From Petrolisthes cinctipes (lineage: Eukaryota; Arthropoda; Malacostraca; Decapoda; Porcellanidae), in the NCBI GenBank assembly GCA_033782935.1, contig JAWQEG010003719.1, forward strand, positions 2,501 to 66,500: a stretch of 64,000 bases of DNA. Reading direction: 5' to 3'. The position numbers and the translations under genes were made by a program. The notes under the pieces were generated by a model that did no database searches, was not told the DNA's origin, and was given only the letters and a program-made list of their open reading frames with translations. Of this stretch, positions 22,596 through 35,044 are shown in pieces (within the stretch, counting starts at the first letter, position 1; each line of letters starts with the position of its first letter).

Positions 22596-23270
22596 TGAAT
22601 GGCTAAAGTGTCTAGCTGACCCCTTTCTTACCCTCTGACAACTGACCCCCGGGATGGGATGGAAACCTCTCCAACTGATCCATCTTCAACTTGTGTGCTT
22701 TTCTTTTTAACGTGACCGACCTGGATGACTCTCGCTATCACAGAAAACCGACCTCGTGAAAGTAGACCTATTGAGGAAGCACAGAGTCAATCCCAAGCAG
22801 TATACCTCACGAATGATGTCAGGTGAAGGTATCTTTTGAGCTCTCATAAGATTGAGGTTAAGTTATCTATATTACGTAAAGTTTTTTATTATGTGTGTAA
22901 TAATGATATCGCCTGCTACGCTATGTTATAAGGACGTCTGTATGTTCATTAAGGTTGTGTTTGTCATGTTGCGTGAATGTTTTCTTGTCTCATGAGTTAT
23001 CGTCTGTTATGTTGAGTGCACGTGAGGCGTCTAAATTGCCCTTCTTCAGGTTAAGCTGTTTGAACGATTTACATGTGTCTAAGTTACCGTTTGCTTTGTT
23101 ACAAGATGATTTATATAAATATTTGATTAATTTATTAGTTACTTATTTGCTTAGTTATTTGTTCAATCATTAATCTAGTCTGTGTTTGGCGGGTACACAA
23201 ATCCCCCCAACCACTTCCCCTCTGACCTCTATTTTCCCCGTCATCTCATATATATAATATCCCGTGGGCA
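22592..23270. other. unique AT-rich spacer
   Basis: No supported feature. A GTTATTTG/TTAGTTA-rich run near 23120-23170 is low complexity. Confidence 0.4.
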
Positions 23271-23314
23271 GACTGGTAACTCAGCACTGGTTGTATAGGG
23301 CCAGCATGTGCAGT

Positions 23315-23470
23315 ATGTGGTGGCCCAGTTGGTGAGGATCTGGAGTGTTTGCAGTGCTCAGTTTCCTTATAGGTTCGAATCCCTTTTCTTTGTGGCGTGC
23401 TCTTGTGTGTGTGTGTGTTTTCCCCCCACCAAGAAGACAAAATAGTATAGTTGACCCTTGTTGCGTTCAG
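23315..23470 (+). mobile_element. tRNA-derived SINE head
   Basis: GTGGCCCAGTTGGTGAGG near 23319 fits an RNA polymerase III A box (TRGCNNAGYNGG), and GGTTCGAATCCC near 23371 fits the B box almost perfectly, about 50 bases apart as in tRNA genes. The sequence does not close into a tRNA cloverleaf, so a SINE is the better reading. The 3' boundary is approximate and target-site duplications were not resolved. Confidence 0.65.
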
Positions 23471-23830
23471 ACATAAAGAAGGTGAAGAGATGAGGAAAAG
23501 GAACAGGAAGAAGAGGAGTCAATGATGGAGGACGAACAAAAGGAAGAGGAAGAATTAGAGGAGGAGGAAAAGAACTGGGAGGAGGAAGAGGAGTAATAAG
23601 AGAATAAGGGATACAAAGGAATACAGAGGAAATCAAACAGCAGCAGACCAATAAAATTTTGTCCTTACGATGCTGGGGAGGAGGAAGAGTTAGAGGAGCA
23701 GAAAGATAACGGAAAGGAGGAAGAGGATGAGACGGAAGAGGAAGAGGAGGAGAAGGAGTAAGAAGAGGAAGAGAATGGAGGAGAAGGAGTAGGAAGGGGC
23801 AGGACCTGTAACAAAATCCGAGGTGCTGCC
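23471..23830. repeat. GAGGAA purine-rich tract
   Basis: AGGAAGAGGAGG-type low-complexity DNA. The minus-strand Leu/Phe-rich frames are compositional. Confidence 0.8.
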
Positions 23831-24044
23831 ACTTTCCATTTCGTCTGTTGGGGTCGAGTCGTGGTCAGTCAAAGTGTCTCTCTTGGTGTCACCTTGGAAT
23901 ATCTTTGGATTAACTGAGGGGATGAATGTGCAGGCCTGAGTGACGTATTATGGCACCAGTCAGGGGATGGGATCTCTTCAGTGTTTTCGTTTCTAACCAA
24001 TATCATGGAATTTAATATGTTAACACTAATGTATATTAGACTGA

Positions 24045-24170
24045 CTTGCTGGCAGACTGGTTGACTGACTAATTGGAACTTTGGCTGGGTATTTGACTGG
24101 CTAGTTATTTGGTTGGCTGGCTAGCTAGCTATTTGGTTGGCTGGCTAGCTATTTGGCTGGCTGGCAGGAT
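24045..24170. repeat. TGGCTGGCTATTTGG minisatellite
   Basis: Five or six units of GGCTGGCTAGCTATTTGGTT. It is the reverse complement of the CCAGCCAAATAG array at 16218-16325, so the same satellite family occurs in both orientations about 8 kb apart. Confidence 0.88.
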
Positions 24171-25325
24171 TATGGGTCGTGTGGCTGACCATCCCGGCGG
24201 TCACGACTGTTCAACATTTTGGGGTCACGGAAGCCAGTCACGAGGTAAGAGTGTGAGATGCGCGTGGGGGCGAGGGTGGTGTGAGGGCAGGTCAGGGCAG
24301 GAGGGCCGGCAGGGAGGCAGAGTTATGAGACACGGTGACTGGCACAGAGAGACAGACAGACAGACGGCCGCGAAAAATAGTGCGAAACAAATAGTGTTGA
24401 TCTTTGTAAAATGAATACATACGATTCACTTAAATTATTCACTTTCATGCAACTGATACAGGAGTTTTGATCGTGACTGTACCTAAAACCTCTTTTATGT
24501 ACCAGTACTTGGTGCTTGCTGATCCTTGACTTCGCATAATTTTGGAGACCGTTTTAGTGGAATGTTTACAGAAGGACTACTGGACGTGACATCACCTCAG
24601 TCCCCCCTGGCAAGGTATTGAAGGAATCACTAATAAGTATGAATGGAAAGACCCCTGGAGTTGTGTGTGTGAAGCCAGGCCAATGCAGAGTTCCCACACG
24701 GCCCATCGGTACCCCAGACATGATATGATAATGTTTCTGAGGCTTGTGAGGGAAGAAGAGGCAACCCATGTTGTGTTGTGGGTTGGGTGTAGTATGTAAT
24801 GTGTTGTTGTTGAAGTTTCTCAAGCTGTCTGACCGAGCAGCCCGTGTGTTGTGTTGTGTTCGCATTATTAATCATATTTTGGGTCATACATAGTTCGTTG
24901 TTAATGGTATATATTGTAATGTTTTAGGCTCTGACGATGAAATGAGTTTGTTGTTTTGATTAAGATGCTTAACTTTATGGTGGCTTGCTTTTAAGTATTA
25001 AATAATTTTTATAATTATTATCAAGTGTGGTTAATTTATGATTTATTTGTTTATGTAACGGTTCGATTCTGTGCTTATCAAGTGTGTTCATGTATTTTCT
25101 TCATAACTATGGACATATTTAATTCTTTACTTGTATGCATATCATCAAGAGGGATTGATGCCCACCACAGTAAAGATAAATAGAAGTCCCAGCCCCCCTC
25201 CTCCCTCTCCATCTTCCCTCCCTCTCCCCCATGATCGGATTTGTCACCTCCGTCTCCTCCTGTTCTTTTCACCGCGACACATAAGGAATGAATCTTCTCT
25301 TCTCCCTGGGTGTCTAATCCCCTTC
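24171..25325. other. unique spacer with one dispersed-repeat fragment
   Basis: About 1.15 kb. The segment 24415-24510 (CGATTCACTT, TGATACAGGAGTTTTGA, TGTACCTAAAAC) matches 30655-30740, marking a dispersed repeat of unknown class. Nothing else is recognised. Confidence 0.45.
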
Positions 25326-26940
25326 ACGTCCACAACAGAGAGAGAGAGAGAGAGAGGAGAATACGTCGGGAGCTTAAAGTATTATTATTTTTGTAACTAT
25401 TTCTCTCTTCTCTCCAAGTCATATTTTCCTTCGTCAGTTGCTTCAGTTACTTTGTATACATTCATTTTTTTCGTTATTGTCACTTGTTGCATTTTTCTCC
25501 AATATACACATTTTTTTTCCCCCCGATTTGTTTGTTTTCTCCCTTAGCGGACTTTCATCTGTTTGGCTCATTTTATCTCGCCTCTCCCTGTAATACTCAA
25601 TCCTTCCCTCTCCCCCTGCATTCGGTATCAGCCTTCTTTACATCCTTTCTTTCCTTCACTACTTTGTTCTTCCCTCATTCCATTCCACCACTCTTTTCTT
25701 CATATTTTTCCGTTCATTCCTCCTCTCCTACCTTCCTTTTCCCCTTATACAAATCCCTCTTCTGTTTGTAGTGGCATTGGAAGTGAGGTGTTGCTCTGCT
25801 GATGCTTATCCCCCGTATTGTGACCAGTACTTTAAGTGTCCCTTCGGTTCCAGCCACAACCTCTCAATTGTTTTACGGTCCTATTTACTTCATGCTTGCT
25901 ATCCTTCTATCACCTTTTCCCTAGTCATAACATACCCCAAGTGTCTTGGAGATCCAGGATAGTGTTCTTTTATCCACAGGTAATATGTTCAGTATCGCTA
26001 TAACCATAAAAAAATAAAAGTTTTGTAGCCTTTAATGACTATAGCAAGAATACGAGTTTGAAGTGTGCTTTATTATATTTAATTTACACATTGCGTGGCA
26101 GATTTACAGTCACTCTCCAATTAAGTTTAAACATCATATTATATGACAATGTTTAAACAGTTGTTCATATCGTTTAAGTGGCTAGCTTTTATTCAGCTTA
26201 CGCAGGATTTGTTATCGTGACTGTACATAGAGCTTGCACCTGTGTGGAATCGTACAGGTTACATAGTTATAGGAAGTCTTGTGGTACTTGAATAAAGAGG
26301 TGAAGTTGATAAGGGTTTTGTTTATGGATTGTAATCATCATTTCCGCAGTCGGCCAGCCAACGTTCAGTCATCCCAAAAACAACTAGCACCGAGCGAGGC
26401 AGTCTGCAGCAACTGAGGCGATGATGGACCTTCCACTCACAACCGGCCTTCAGTCTGCTGTTGTTGTGTGTGAACCTCTCTCCTCAAGTCTAGTTTATAT
26501 ATATGCAGTGGTATGTATTCGGTAAACATTAAAAAAAGTTGTACTGATTTTGTGATTTATATTCTGGGTGTGGAGTGAATACACAATTATTACCAAGAGC
26601 TTTTACGATCCACTTGTCAGTTATCTAAATTATAAAGAAACCAGGACTAGATTTTGCTATTTAAACTTACTACAGCAGAACTTTTTCCCGGGCCGGGATT
26701 CGAAGGAGGAGGGGTTGGAGAGGGAAAGATTTACCAGTGATCGAGTAGTATTATTGCAGAGAGAAACACATGCAGCGTTACCGTTCACACGGCTATACCA
26801 GCTGAACACATTCATCTGGCTTTCTTTCCTCGTATAGGCGTCAGGTATTAGGCGTCTATTAATTTTGGAAGAATTTTTTTTATTTTCACTTAATCATAAA
26901 CTGTTCAATTACACTGAATAATTCAGAGGCATGAGATTCT
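25326..26940. other. transition DNA: short (GA)n, pyrimidine tracts, then AT-rich
   Basis: A small GA array (25336-25355) and C/T-rich DNA to about 25770. After that, composition becomes AT-rich and stays so for most of the remaining window. A possible short exon-like stretch at 25771 is treated as a finding only. Confidence 0.4.
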
Positions 26941-28700
26941 TTATTTATTTTAGGCGCCGCAACAGCGAGGTCTTATAGCTGCAGAAGGTACTAGAGAGGA
27001 GAGGGTACTAGAGAGGAGAGGGAACAAAAGAGGCACAGTTGATGAACTTAAAGGGAGTGGCTGTGGCCATGTCTTTTTTAATATCCTTTTCACTGTTCAA
27101 ATTTAGGATGAAATAAAAACCATTTTATTTTTCTATTTAAACACCTTCATTGGATACTTCGAAGAGTCTCCGGAAAACAACCAGGACTCATCTCGCCCCA
27201 AAAAAATTTATAAAAAAAAAATAAAAACAATAATGGAAATTCGTATTCGGGCATATCAAAGTAACGATATGCTACTTCAATACAACATTGGAGATCACTC
27301 AAGCAAGTCCCCTCAGGAAACCCCCGGGCCCCCCAGTAAGGGGGGCCCAACGGGGTTCCTTCAGGTAACTGCTGAGTGTTACTTCCCCACTTGGTCCCCA
27401 ACACCAAGAGGGAAGGGGGTCACATCTACCCAAGGACTGCATCACACACACAAATACACTTAGCCTACACTGAAAGGCTCACCCTCCGTATTGGTTGGTG
27501 TGTGTACAAGGGTATGGTACAATCTTGAGTAGAGTGGAGCCCCGCGCCAGTACACGTGTCCGCACATTGCTGGACCACCCAATCCAATACGACAGGGAGT
27601 GTGTACTGGCGCATTAAACCACTGTCTTCATCTGCAATGAACAACAAATTAGTACATCTTAATTTATATGCAACTTTAATGTATATTCATTCCTACATTA
27701 CCTTTATCCTCATTCAGGTCTCACTTTTAATTTCATAAAATCTAACCTTATAAACAATATTTCCATAAATACATTTCTCTATTTCAAATTTCACTTTCAT
27801 TTTTTTTTTCATTTGCCGCTTCTTATTAATTTTCTAAGACTAATATTTATTTCACATTACCAATAAATACCATTTCCCTTAAACAACCACATACCAAGTA
27901 CCCTTTAAATTTCTGTATCATGTTTTTTTAATTTAATTTTCTATCCATTTTTCCTCCATCAAACCCCTTGGAATCTTTATCCATTCACTATTCTATAATT
28001 CCTGCACTACAAAAATTGCCATACTACTTACCAGACGAAGGCATTAGTCCTTCTAACCTATGTTCAATTGGCTGCAAACAAACAATCACAAGTACTTCAC
28101 GGTGGCTGACAACACGCTCAGGTTCAGTTTTGCAGCATCGTATGGAGGAAATGGTGATCCTCCATCTTCACTGCTCTGCCAACGACTTTCCACCGAGGAC
28201 CCACAACTGTATAATACAACAATTGGTAACATTAATGTCATGGTTTAGCTCCACAGTGATGCTTTTATAGTGCATTCACATTCAAACTACAAAAGTCAAC
28301 AAAACCCACAATCTCACTCTGCGAGGTGTAGTAAATTCACTGTAATATTGACTATTTAAACACGCTCAACAAATATATAGGATTCAAGGGACTCCATTGA
28401 GAACTTAAACTAAATCAGCCAATCTTTGAGAATGACACCTTAGACACTTACAATAATACATCTAGCGTCATTTACATTAAGTACAATGTGACTTACCGAC
28501 ATCTAAAACACTTCCATTAAATTCTTTTAACTTGACAATACATTTTAGTTTTTCTTCTCATGACCACTAGTCCATATCTTACTCATTTCAGTCATTCAAG
28601 ACACTTTCATTAACAACCTAATCTATATATTACCATACCCAATTTCTTAACTTTTCATTTTCATTTACATTAAGTACAGTTGAAGACGATTCCTTTCCAC
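26941..28700. other. AT-rich intergenic DNA with a GC-rich hairpin
   Basis: Contains a perfect 9-base stem GGGCCCCCC/GGGGGGCCC with a five-base AGTAA loop (27326-27348). The GC-rich segment around it (27280-27440) contrasts sharply with its flanks and may be a degraded repeat. Short open frames near 28.1 kb are not supported by any recognised family. Confidence 0.4.
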
Positions 28701-31130
28701 CTAATCTAATCAAAACTCGTATAAATAACGGACGAATATTGAAGCTAGGACTATTTTTGTGGTGCTATACCGCCACAAAAATACTGTTTAAAGTCTGTCC
28801 GATATTATACGACTTTACAAACGAGTGCGTGCTGAGTAAATTGTCATAACTTTATTTTAGATTCAACTTACCCATATATAATTTATAACAATGCAGCCAC
28901 CATCTCCTTGTAAGTACAGCAGTCTATGCATACTACATCAGCTTGTATGCAAATCCACATTACATACAAATGCTAACTATATTAAACAAAAATCACATTG
29001 GATATTACTGCAGCTACTCAGAACTCGATAATATACAACAAAACAATGAGAAAGTTACCAGTTACGAGATACAGTAAACTATAAAGTGTTTATACAGTAC
29101 TCGTCCCAAATAAAAGTGTTATAAAATAAACTTTGCACCTTGATAAACAATGCCCTTAAACCTTATGAAGTAAAATCTTAGTTGTATATTATGACTGCCA
29201 ACCTCACACTGAAAAGTACTCCCACACCATCCCAAGAGTTTTATTTATCCACGCGTCCCCAATTGCCTCTGACATTCTTTAACTTTCCTACAAGGGAGGT
29301 AAAACACCCGATTAGGCCTACACGACCTCTCAAAGGAATCTAGTGACTACTTACATTCAAAACTTCAAGGCAACATAAAGGGTTACATTACCCACTCATG
29401 GCTGTGCCTGGCATAATGAACATACTAGTCGAGAATATGACTAGTCCAAGTGTATTTTTTCCAATATATTCCTTTAATACCAGTTTGATATGCCGTCTGC
29501 CAGCCAATCTAACTCCCTTACCAACGCCTAATGTCACGCACTCCGACTTTGCTATAAATCTACAGACTAAAAAAGTCAAGGAAATACACCTAGTATGTGC
29601 AGTTACCCAAGAAACTACTGCAATCAAATATGCTGGTGTGGCGATATCTGGCATTTGCTCCATAGATATCTCCTAGTTTTATAAAATATGGATACTTTTA
29701 AGTCTGAAATCAGGATTATACCACTATAATCCTGTGGTTTACTCAATCTTGTATCACCTTACTTTTATAAAACACCAAAGAGTGTTAAACTATCTAACCT
29801 CGGTCCATGTTCGTAAAGAAACTGAAGCTTTGCAATTCGAAAGAAAAACCAATTACACCATTTGCCTCGTGGCAGGCCTTAGGTCCAGGAGATAAATGTT
29901 ATCAAGTCATTCGAATCTAACCTCTGAATATCTTTACGGTATGCTAGAAATCGCAATAAATTTCTCTGCACTCTTTACTAGTCTTTACTCACTATAAACA
30001 TAATCCTGAGCCCAGCGAGCAAAGGAAGCCTAAATTTTCACATTTTTTCCCCTGATTTTGGAAAGCTTTTTGGCCTGGTGGTCATCCTCGGTTCTTGTGC
30101 CCCAGATTTTGGAAATTGGCTGAACCTAACTCCTCATAGATCATACCAGGTATCACCACACTTACATGGAAATTTCCTATACTATTGGGGTAGGTTTTAC
30201 ACCTATCGCAGACACATAGTTGGTATAGTCAGCGTCGTCATACCTCTTTTCCTTAGTGTTAATAACGTGCAGCTCGACTCAGTTCTTCAGATTCATTTAT
30301 TGGTGAGGGTCAAGAGAGTCTAACAGTGTGGCCAAGGTAAGCCTATGTCTGACTCCAGAGTGGAGTGTGGGGAGTGACTGAATAAATACGGCAATAGTGT
30401 ACTGCACATGTGGCAACAGCGTATTTCTTAACTTAAGCTTCCTATGTAAATATGCAGAGACATCACCTTTTTATTGGAATTATTCGAAAGAACAGTCTAG
30501 CTTCACAGGATCCACACCAATAATTAGAGGATTAACGATGCTGACTGTACCAACAATATGCGATAGTACAGTCATGGCCAATAGTCCTGCAACATATTCA
30601 ATTTAAAGTTACTTAAATATGGTACGAAACTATAGCTGTACTATTCTGTATTATTGGTTCATACGATTCACTTGCATGGCTCAATTTCCTTCACTCGATA
30701 CAGGACTTTTGACCATTATTGTACCTCCGTGTAAAAGTGGGGAAAATTTGTTTACATTTTTTCACCCTCATTTAAAATAACCACTCCAAATTAAAACTGA
30801 AGTGGGGATTTCTTTTCCTAGTTTGAAAGAATCGATCTACAAAACTATTCAGTGAAATCATCCTCTTGATTAAGGGGACCGAGATTGCCACTAAACACCA
30901 CCTATATTGAAAGTTCGTATCGTAGTTCAGTCGGGGGGAATAAAAACCCTCCCATTTCTCGTACACGGCCACAGAGCCCTTTAGGGAGGATTTTCTGTCT
31001 GGTAAATTGGGGGCTACCGATTCTTTAAAATTATGCCAGAAAACAAATAACCTCAATGTTCCTAATGGGGGATCTGTTTCGAGTCTGTTTTAAAGATTCG
31101 TTAGCTTTCAAATGTACCATCAAGAGTATC
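28701..31130. other. AT-rich intergenic DNA
   Basis: About 2.4 kb without a recognised gene. The segment 30655-30740 pairs with the repeat fragment at 24415-24510. The stretch 30950-31050 (TTTTCTGTCTGGTAAATTGG, ATTATGCCAGAAAACA) is a degraded copy of the palindromic TTAA family. Confidence 0.45.
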
Positions 31131-31135
31131 TCCCC

Positions 31136-31298
31136 TTAATGGTGTGTATAATAGCGTTTGTTATTTTGGAACAACTATATCCTCCAAACTATTCCAAGCT
31201 ACAGGCCACCATTACTTTTGTTAATCTAGTGCTCTTTCTTGGCATTCTTTGGAGGAATCGAGGTGCTCTAATGTACCAAATATATATCATTCCCTTAA
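31136..31298. mobile_element. palindromic TTAA-ended MITE
   Basis: Starts with TTAATGGTGTGTATAATAGC and ends with CATTCCCTTAA. Inner arms read TATATCCTCCAAACT on the left and TTTGGAGGAATCGAGG on the right. Same family as 58591-58742. The element is about 163 bp with no coding capacity, consistent with a non-autonomous DNA transposon. Confidence 0.65.
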
Positions 31299-31649
31299 CT
31301 CAAATTTGTGTACAATTGTATATAGTATCATTAAAGTTTGTCAACACTAACTACACAACACTCACCCTTTCTCGTCCACTTGTACAGTTGAGGTAATGTG
31401 TGGGTACCGTAGTGTCGAGTTTTATGGAGATATGGGTGTGGGTATGGGGCTCCAGTCTGTCATACATGATTCTCATTTCCATGATCATAACCACTGTACC
31501 CAAAACACATGTGCTAGTCATATTCCAAAGCCTTGAGCAATCTCTTAATTACGGCTATACTCAGAACAGCTCTGCTCAACTAAGAGGCATAACTATTATC
31601 CGTTAGGATATTCAATGTCACTTAAACTCCCCTCTAGCACCGATTATTT

Positions 31650-31930
31650 TTGTGTAGTAAAGGAGATATTCAACTATTCACTTATTTACACTTAACTAAA
31701 GTTTCCTTTTTTTCTACACTCGAGAAGCAATGATTCGTCGTTATTTACACTTACCACGAGCACTTTGATTTTTCCTGCACCAGAGTAGTAACATTCATTT
31801 CAGTTACTCAATTCTAGATACACTTAACAGCACTTTACTCTATATTGCACTGGTGAGGCAATAATTTTCTGGACTAGAAAGGCAATAATTTTCTAAACTA
31901 GAAAGGCGATGATCTTTCAATTATTCACTT
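31650..31930. repeat. degenerate tandem repeat with TTACACTTA and AGGCAATAAT
   Basis: Three or four loose units of about 75 bases (CACTTA, AGCACTTT, GCACYRGTGAGGCAAT), followed by three copies of a 27-base unit around CTAGAAAGGCAATAATTTTC (31863-31915). Confidence 0.6.
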
Positions 31931-34900
31931 TTATTCTTCCGATTTTTTCTGCTGCCCAGGACATATTGAACAAACCATCCTGGAGTCCAAACAGCAATAT
32001 CGATTTCCATGTCGCCTTCATAAACAAACTGTCCAAGTCATTTCCCTACACATATAGGCATCTCTCAAGGCAAAAATTTTAATGCAACAGAACTCATATA
32101 TAGACGAAAAATGACTTTGGCCATTTATTTAAGAACGTGACCATATTCACAGTGAAATCACAACTAATTTTGTAATGAAGGTTTTGGCACACAACTCTAA
32201 AGGCTTCAAACACACAAGAAGATCGCCTTAATGAACAAACGCCACGAGCCCGATTCACTTTGGGGGGATTTTCATACCCTACGTAACAGAAATATCACTC
32301 ATTTCATAGCGATGGCATTACCGACCGATTTACCCTCTTTTCCATTTCGAGGAAGTTGAGGACTAAAGGCATAAGATCAGTTTATAGTCCTCATACGTGA
32401 AATGAATAGAGGTCCAAAACAATATCCCATTTAGTTTAGAGAATATCTCAAGTCGTATAAAGATAAGTGTGGACGTAGTGTTGAAATGTTGCTTAATCAA
32501 GGTTATTAAATCAGCAAGTCTACCAGAGAAAACAAATACAATTTTAGATGTAGTTCATCCACCCTTAAAATGACTAAGCATAGTGTGGGAGAATCGAGCG
32601 ATATTAATGTGTCTAAACATACAGACACACGTGGGTACTATGACTTTACACGTGGTAATTATAGTGACATCACAGAAAGTAAAAGACTAACATCCAGGAT
32701 ATCATGTAAAGGTATTACTAGAGTATAAAAAATGTGCTGTCCAAAACTGAAGACTTTGGAAAGCCGGCCGGAGTTAAAAGTCGTTGCTAATTATTAAAAG
32801 TCACTACGGGAATATTATCCTAAGATGAGTGAGCTCGTGTCTCCATCCCATCAGCTCGCGACTGTACAACTGTATAAAAAAAACTTACACTAAACTTCCC
32901 ACAAGACGGACAATTATTTACAGAGTACCGATAACAAAAACTCACTGTTTAAACCAAGACAACCACCAGCCACCACTGTTGAGTATAAACTGACTCCAGC
33001 TACGTTCCCAAAGTCCGTCAACACCTCCCATCGCGGTGGTCGACTCACTTACATGAAACGCTGTCCTAAAAACATGTGCTTCGCCTCTTGCTGTTCGAAT
33101 GAGGGAAATACAGAGATGGAAGTATAACATGGTGGCAGAGCTCTCTATTGAAGTGAAGAACCAGTCACGCTACGAAAACACTCCCACACAACACACATCA
33201 CACAAGTACTGTACACTTCTCCACATACACATGCGTACACTCACTCAACAATTTCATCGCCTTAATGACCATTACGAAGTCGATAGGCGTTAAGCCCAAA
33301 TAACTAACCAACCAACCAACGTTACACTCCTCTCCTCCCTTTCTAAAGCTGGTATCACACGGGCCTAGTTTCCTCCTTGGAGGAGTCCTATGAGCAATCT
33401 TAAGGCTTCCTACATCCTCCAACCCTTTTTATTAAGAGGTATTGAAGAAAATGACGAATCAATGCGAGGCAAAGAAAAAGTTTAAAACGAGGAAGGTTCA
33501 TCAGTATTGTATGGTAAAATTGAACATAAATGAGGGTTACAGTCTAATTACACGCAAAATAAAGCTTCGTAGGCTGATATATTTATAAGGTATATTCAGT
33601 ATTAATTTAATATATAAGCATATTATCCTCCCATTCAAAGTGTAAAACCAAAATGACTCGCATCGTGACATTATGTAAAACAGTGACTGCTGCGACCTTT
33701 CCTATCTTGTTAATTTAGTTCAAGTTAGCACAATCCTGTTTAAAGCATCATGGCAACACTATAATGTGCATTGCCAAAACACACCTTATTAAATAACGAT
33801 TACATTTCCTTTAGTATTACATGCTTTTGATACCCAATACTAATATACAAATATATATGAATGAATAAATATACTGTATAATTATAATATATATGATAAA
33901 TGCCTGGTGAATAATCATATATTCCAAGCGAGACCTAGTAATTAATGTTGGCAATCTGAATAATGTATTCACTGTCTCATCCAATGGTTAGTGAAGCTCC
34001 TGACCATAATAAGAATGTTCCTCACCTCTGCTTAGTCAAGGTGTGGTAGAAACTGTGGATCGAGGCTGTACATTATTCTTGGCCTTCCAGTAACACTCTG
34101 ATATTCACAAGTAGATAGTGCTTGAAGTTGTATTGTGATAAAATGGTGGAGCACTATAAACTTTAGCTCAAATTACGCGCTTATCAGAACTCTCTCTCAT
34201 TTGGCCCACCACAAAAAAAGTATAACGGAGTGAATTTCTGATTGGCTAAAACCATATGAACACTATAGACTGTTCGAGCGAACCAAAATATCATAAATTA
34301 CATACTCGTAAATATCTCACTCCATAATAATTGTGATGACAAGGGCAGGTCAACTTTTCGGATATTTACTTGCGTCCATCCTGTTCTCATTCTCCCTCTG
34401 CCAAAGAAAAGGAGAATGGGAAGGGTTGAAAAAAAAAAAGAATGGGAAGGATTAGAAGGAGAATGGGAAGGGCTAAAGAAGAAAGGAAAGTAATGAGGAT
34501 TTTATGTCCGACTTAAATATTTACTATGAAATCTAATACGATAACCCAAACATCACGACAACCAATTATATGTGGGCCCAGGGGGGCTGACTTTATTCTC
34601 TGTGAATATTAGTTATCCCCCACAGGGCTAGAATAAAGATTCTAGTAGGATCTGGTCACTTTCTAGTGGATTTGACGAGATCTGCCCTCACGGATTAAAA
34701 ACCCACGTGAGGTGTACTGCAATCGGAGGCTCCTTTTTTTTTCATTGCTGTGTGGACCGCCAGCACACAGGGGTTCTTGTGGTAATGTGGACTTGGGCCC
34801 ACAGCACTGGCTGTGGGATCAATGACTTTCTCCCCAATCTCCCTGGTGGTCGGAGGCCCCCAGACTCCCTGGTCCAGTAAGCTCTGGTCCCATTTCCCTG

Positions 34901-35000
34901 GGATGTGCTTCAGTAGCCCAGGCATATAGGGCCAGCCCCTCCTTTATTTTAATTTGTTTTTTCACTGCGGCCAGAGCGTACCGGGGGTCTGTGGGGCAGG
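31931..35000. other. AT-rich intergenic DNA with a GC-rich patch near 34.7-35.0 kb
   Basis: No gene is recognised in about 3 kb. The patch 34560-35020 is GC-rich and C/T-biased, unlike its flanks, and may be the remnant of a retroelement read on the minus strand, but I could not assign a family. Confidence 0.4.
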
Positions 35001-35019
35001 AGGCCATTCTGCCCTGGGA

Positions 35020-35044
35020 GAACCACCACCACCACCACCACCAA
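35020..35044. repeat. (CCA)n triplet array
   Basis: Eight ACC triplets on the plus strand. The minus-strand frame reads as consecutive tryptophans, which is not protein-like. Confidence 0.9.

Noticed and set aside
23315..23400. Genuine tRNA gene
   Set aside because: Has A and B boxes but does not form acceptor and anticodon stems; SINE head preferred.
28060..28248. Frame with TNNHKYFTVADNTLRFSF that looks protein-like
   Set aside because: Short, isolated, in AT-rich DNA, not recognised, with no convincing partner exon.
29398..29676. 92-residue frame, open on both strands
   Set aside because: Open on both strands by chance in AT-rich DNA; no motif recognised.
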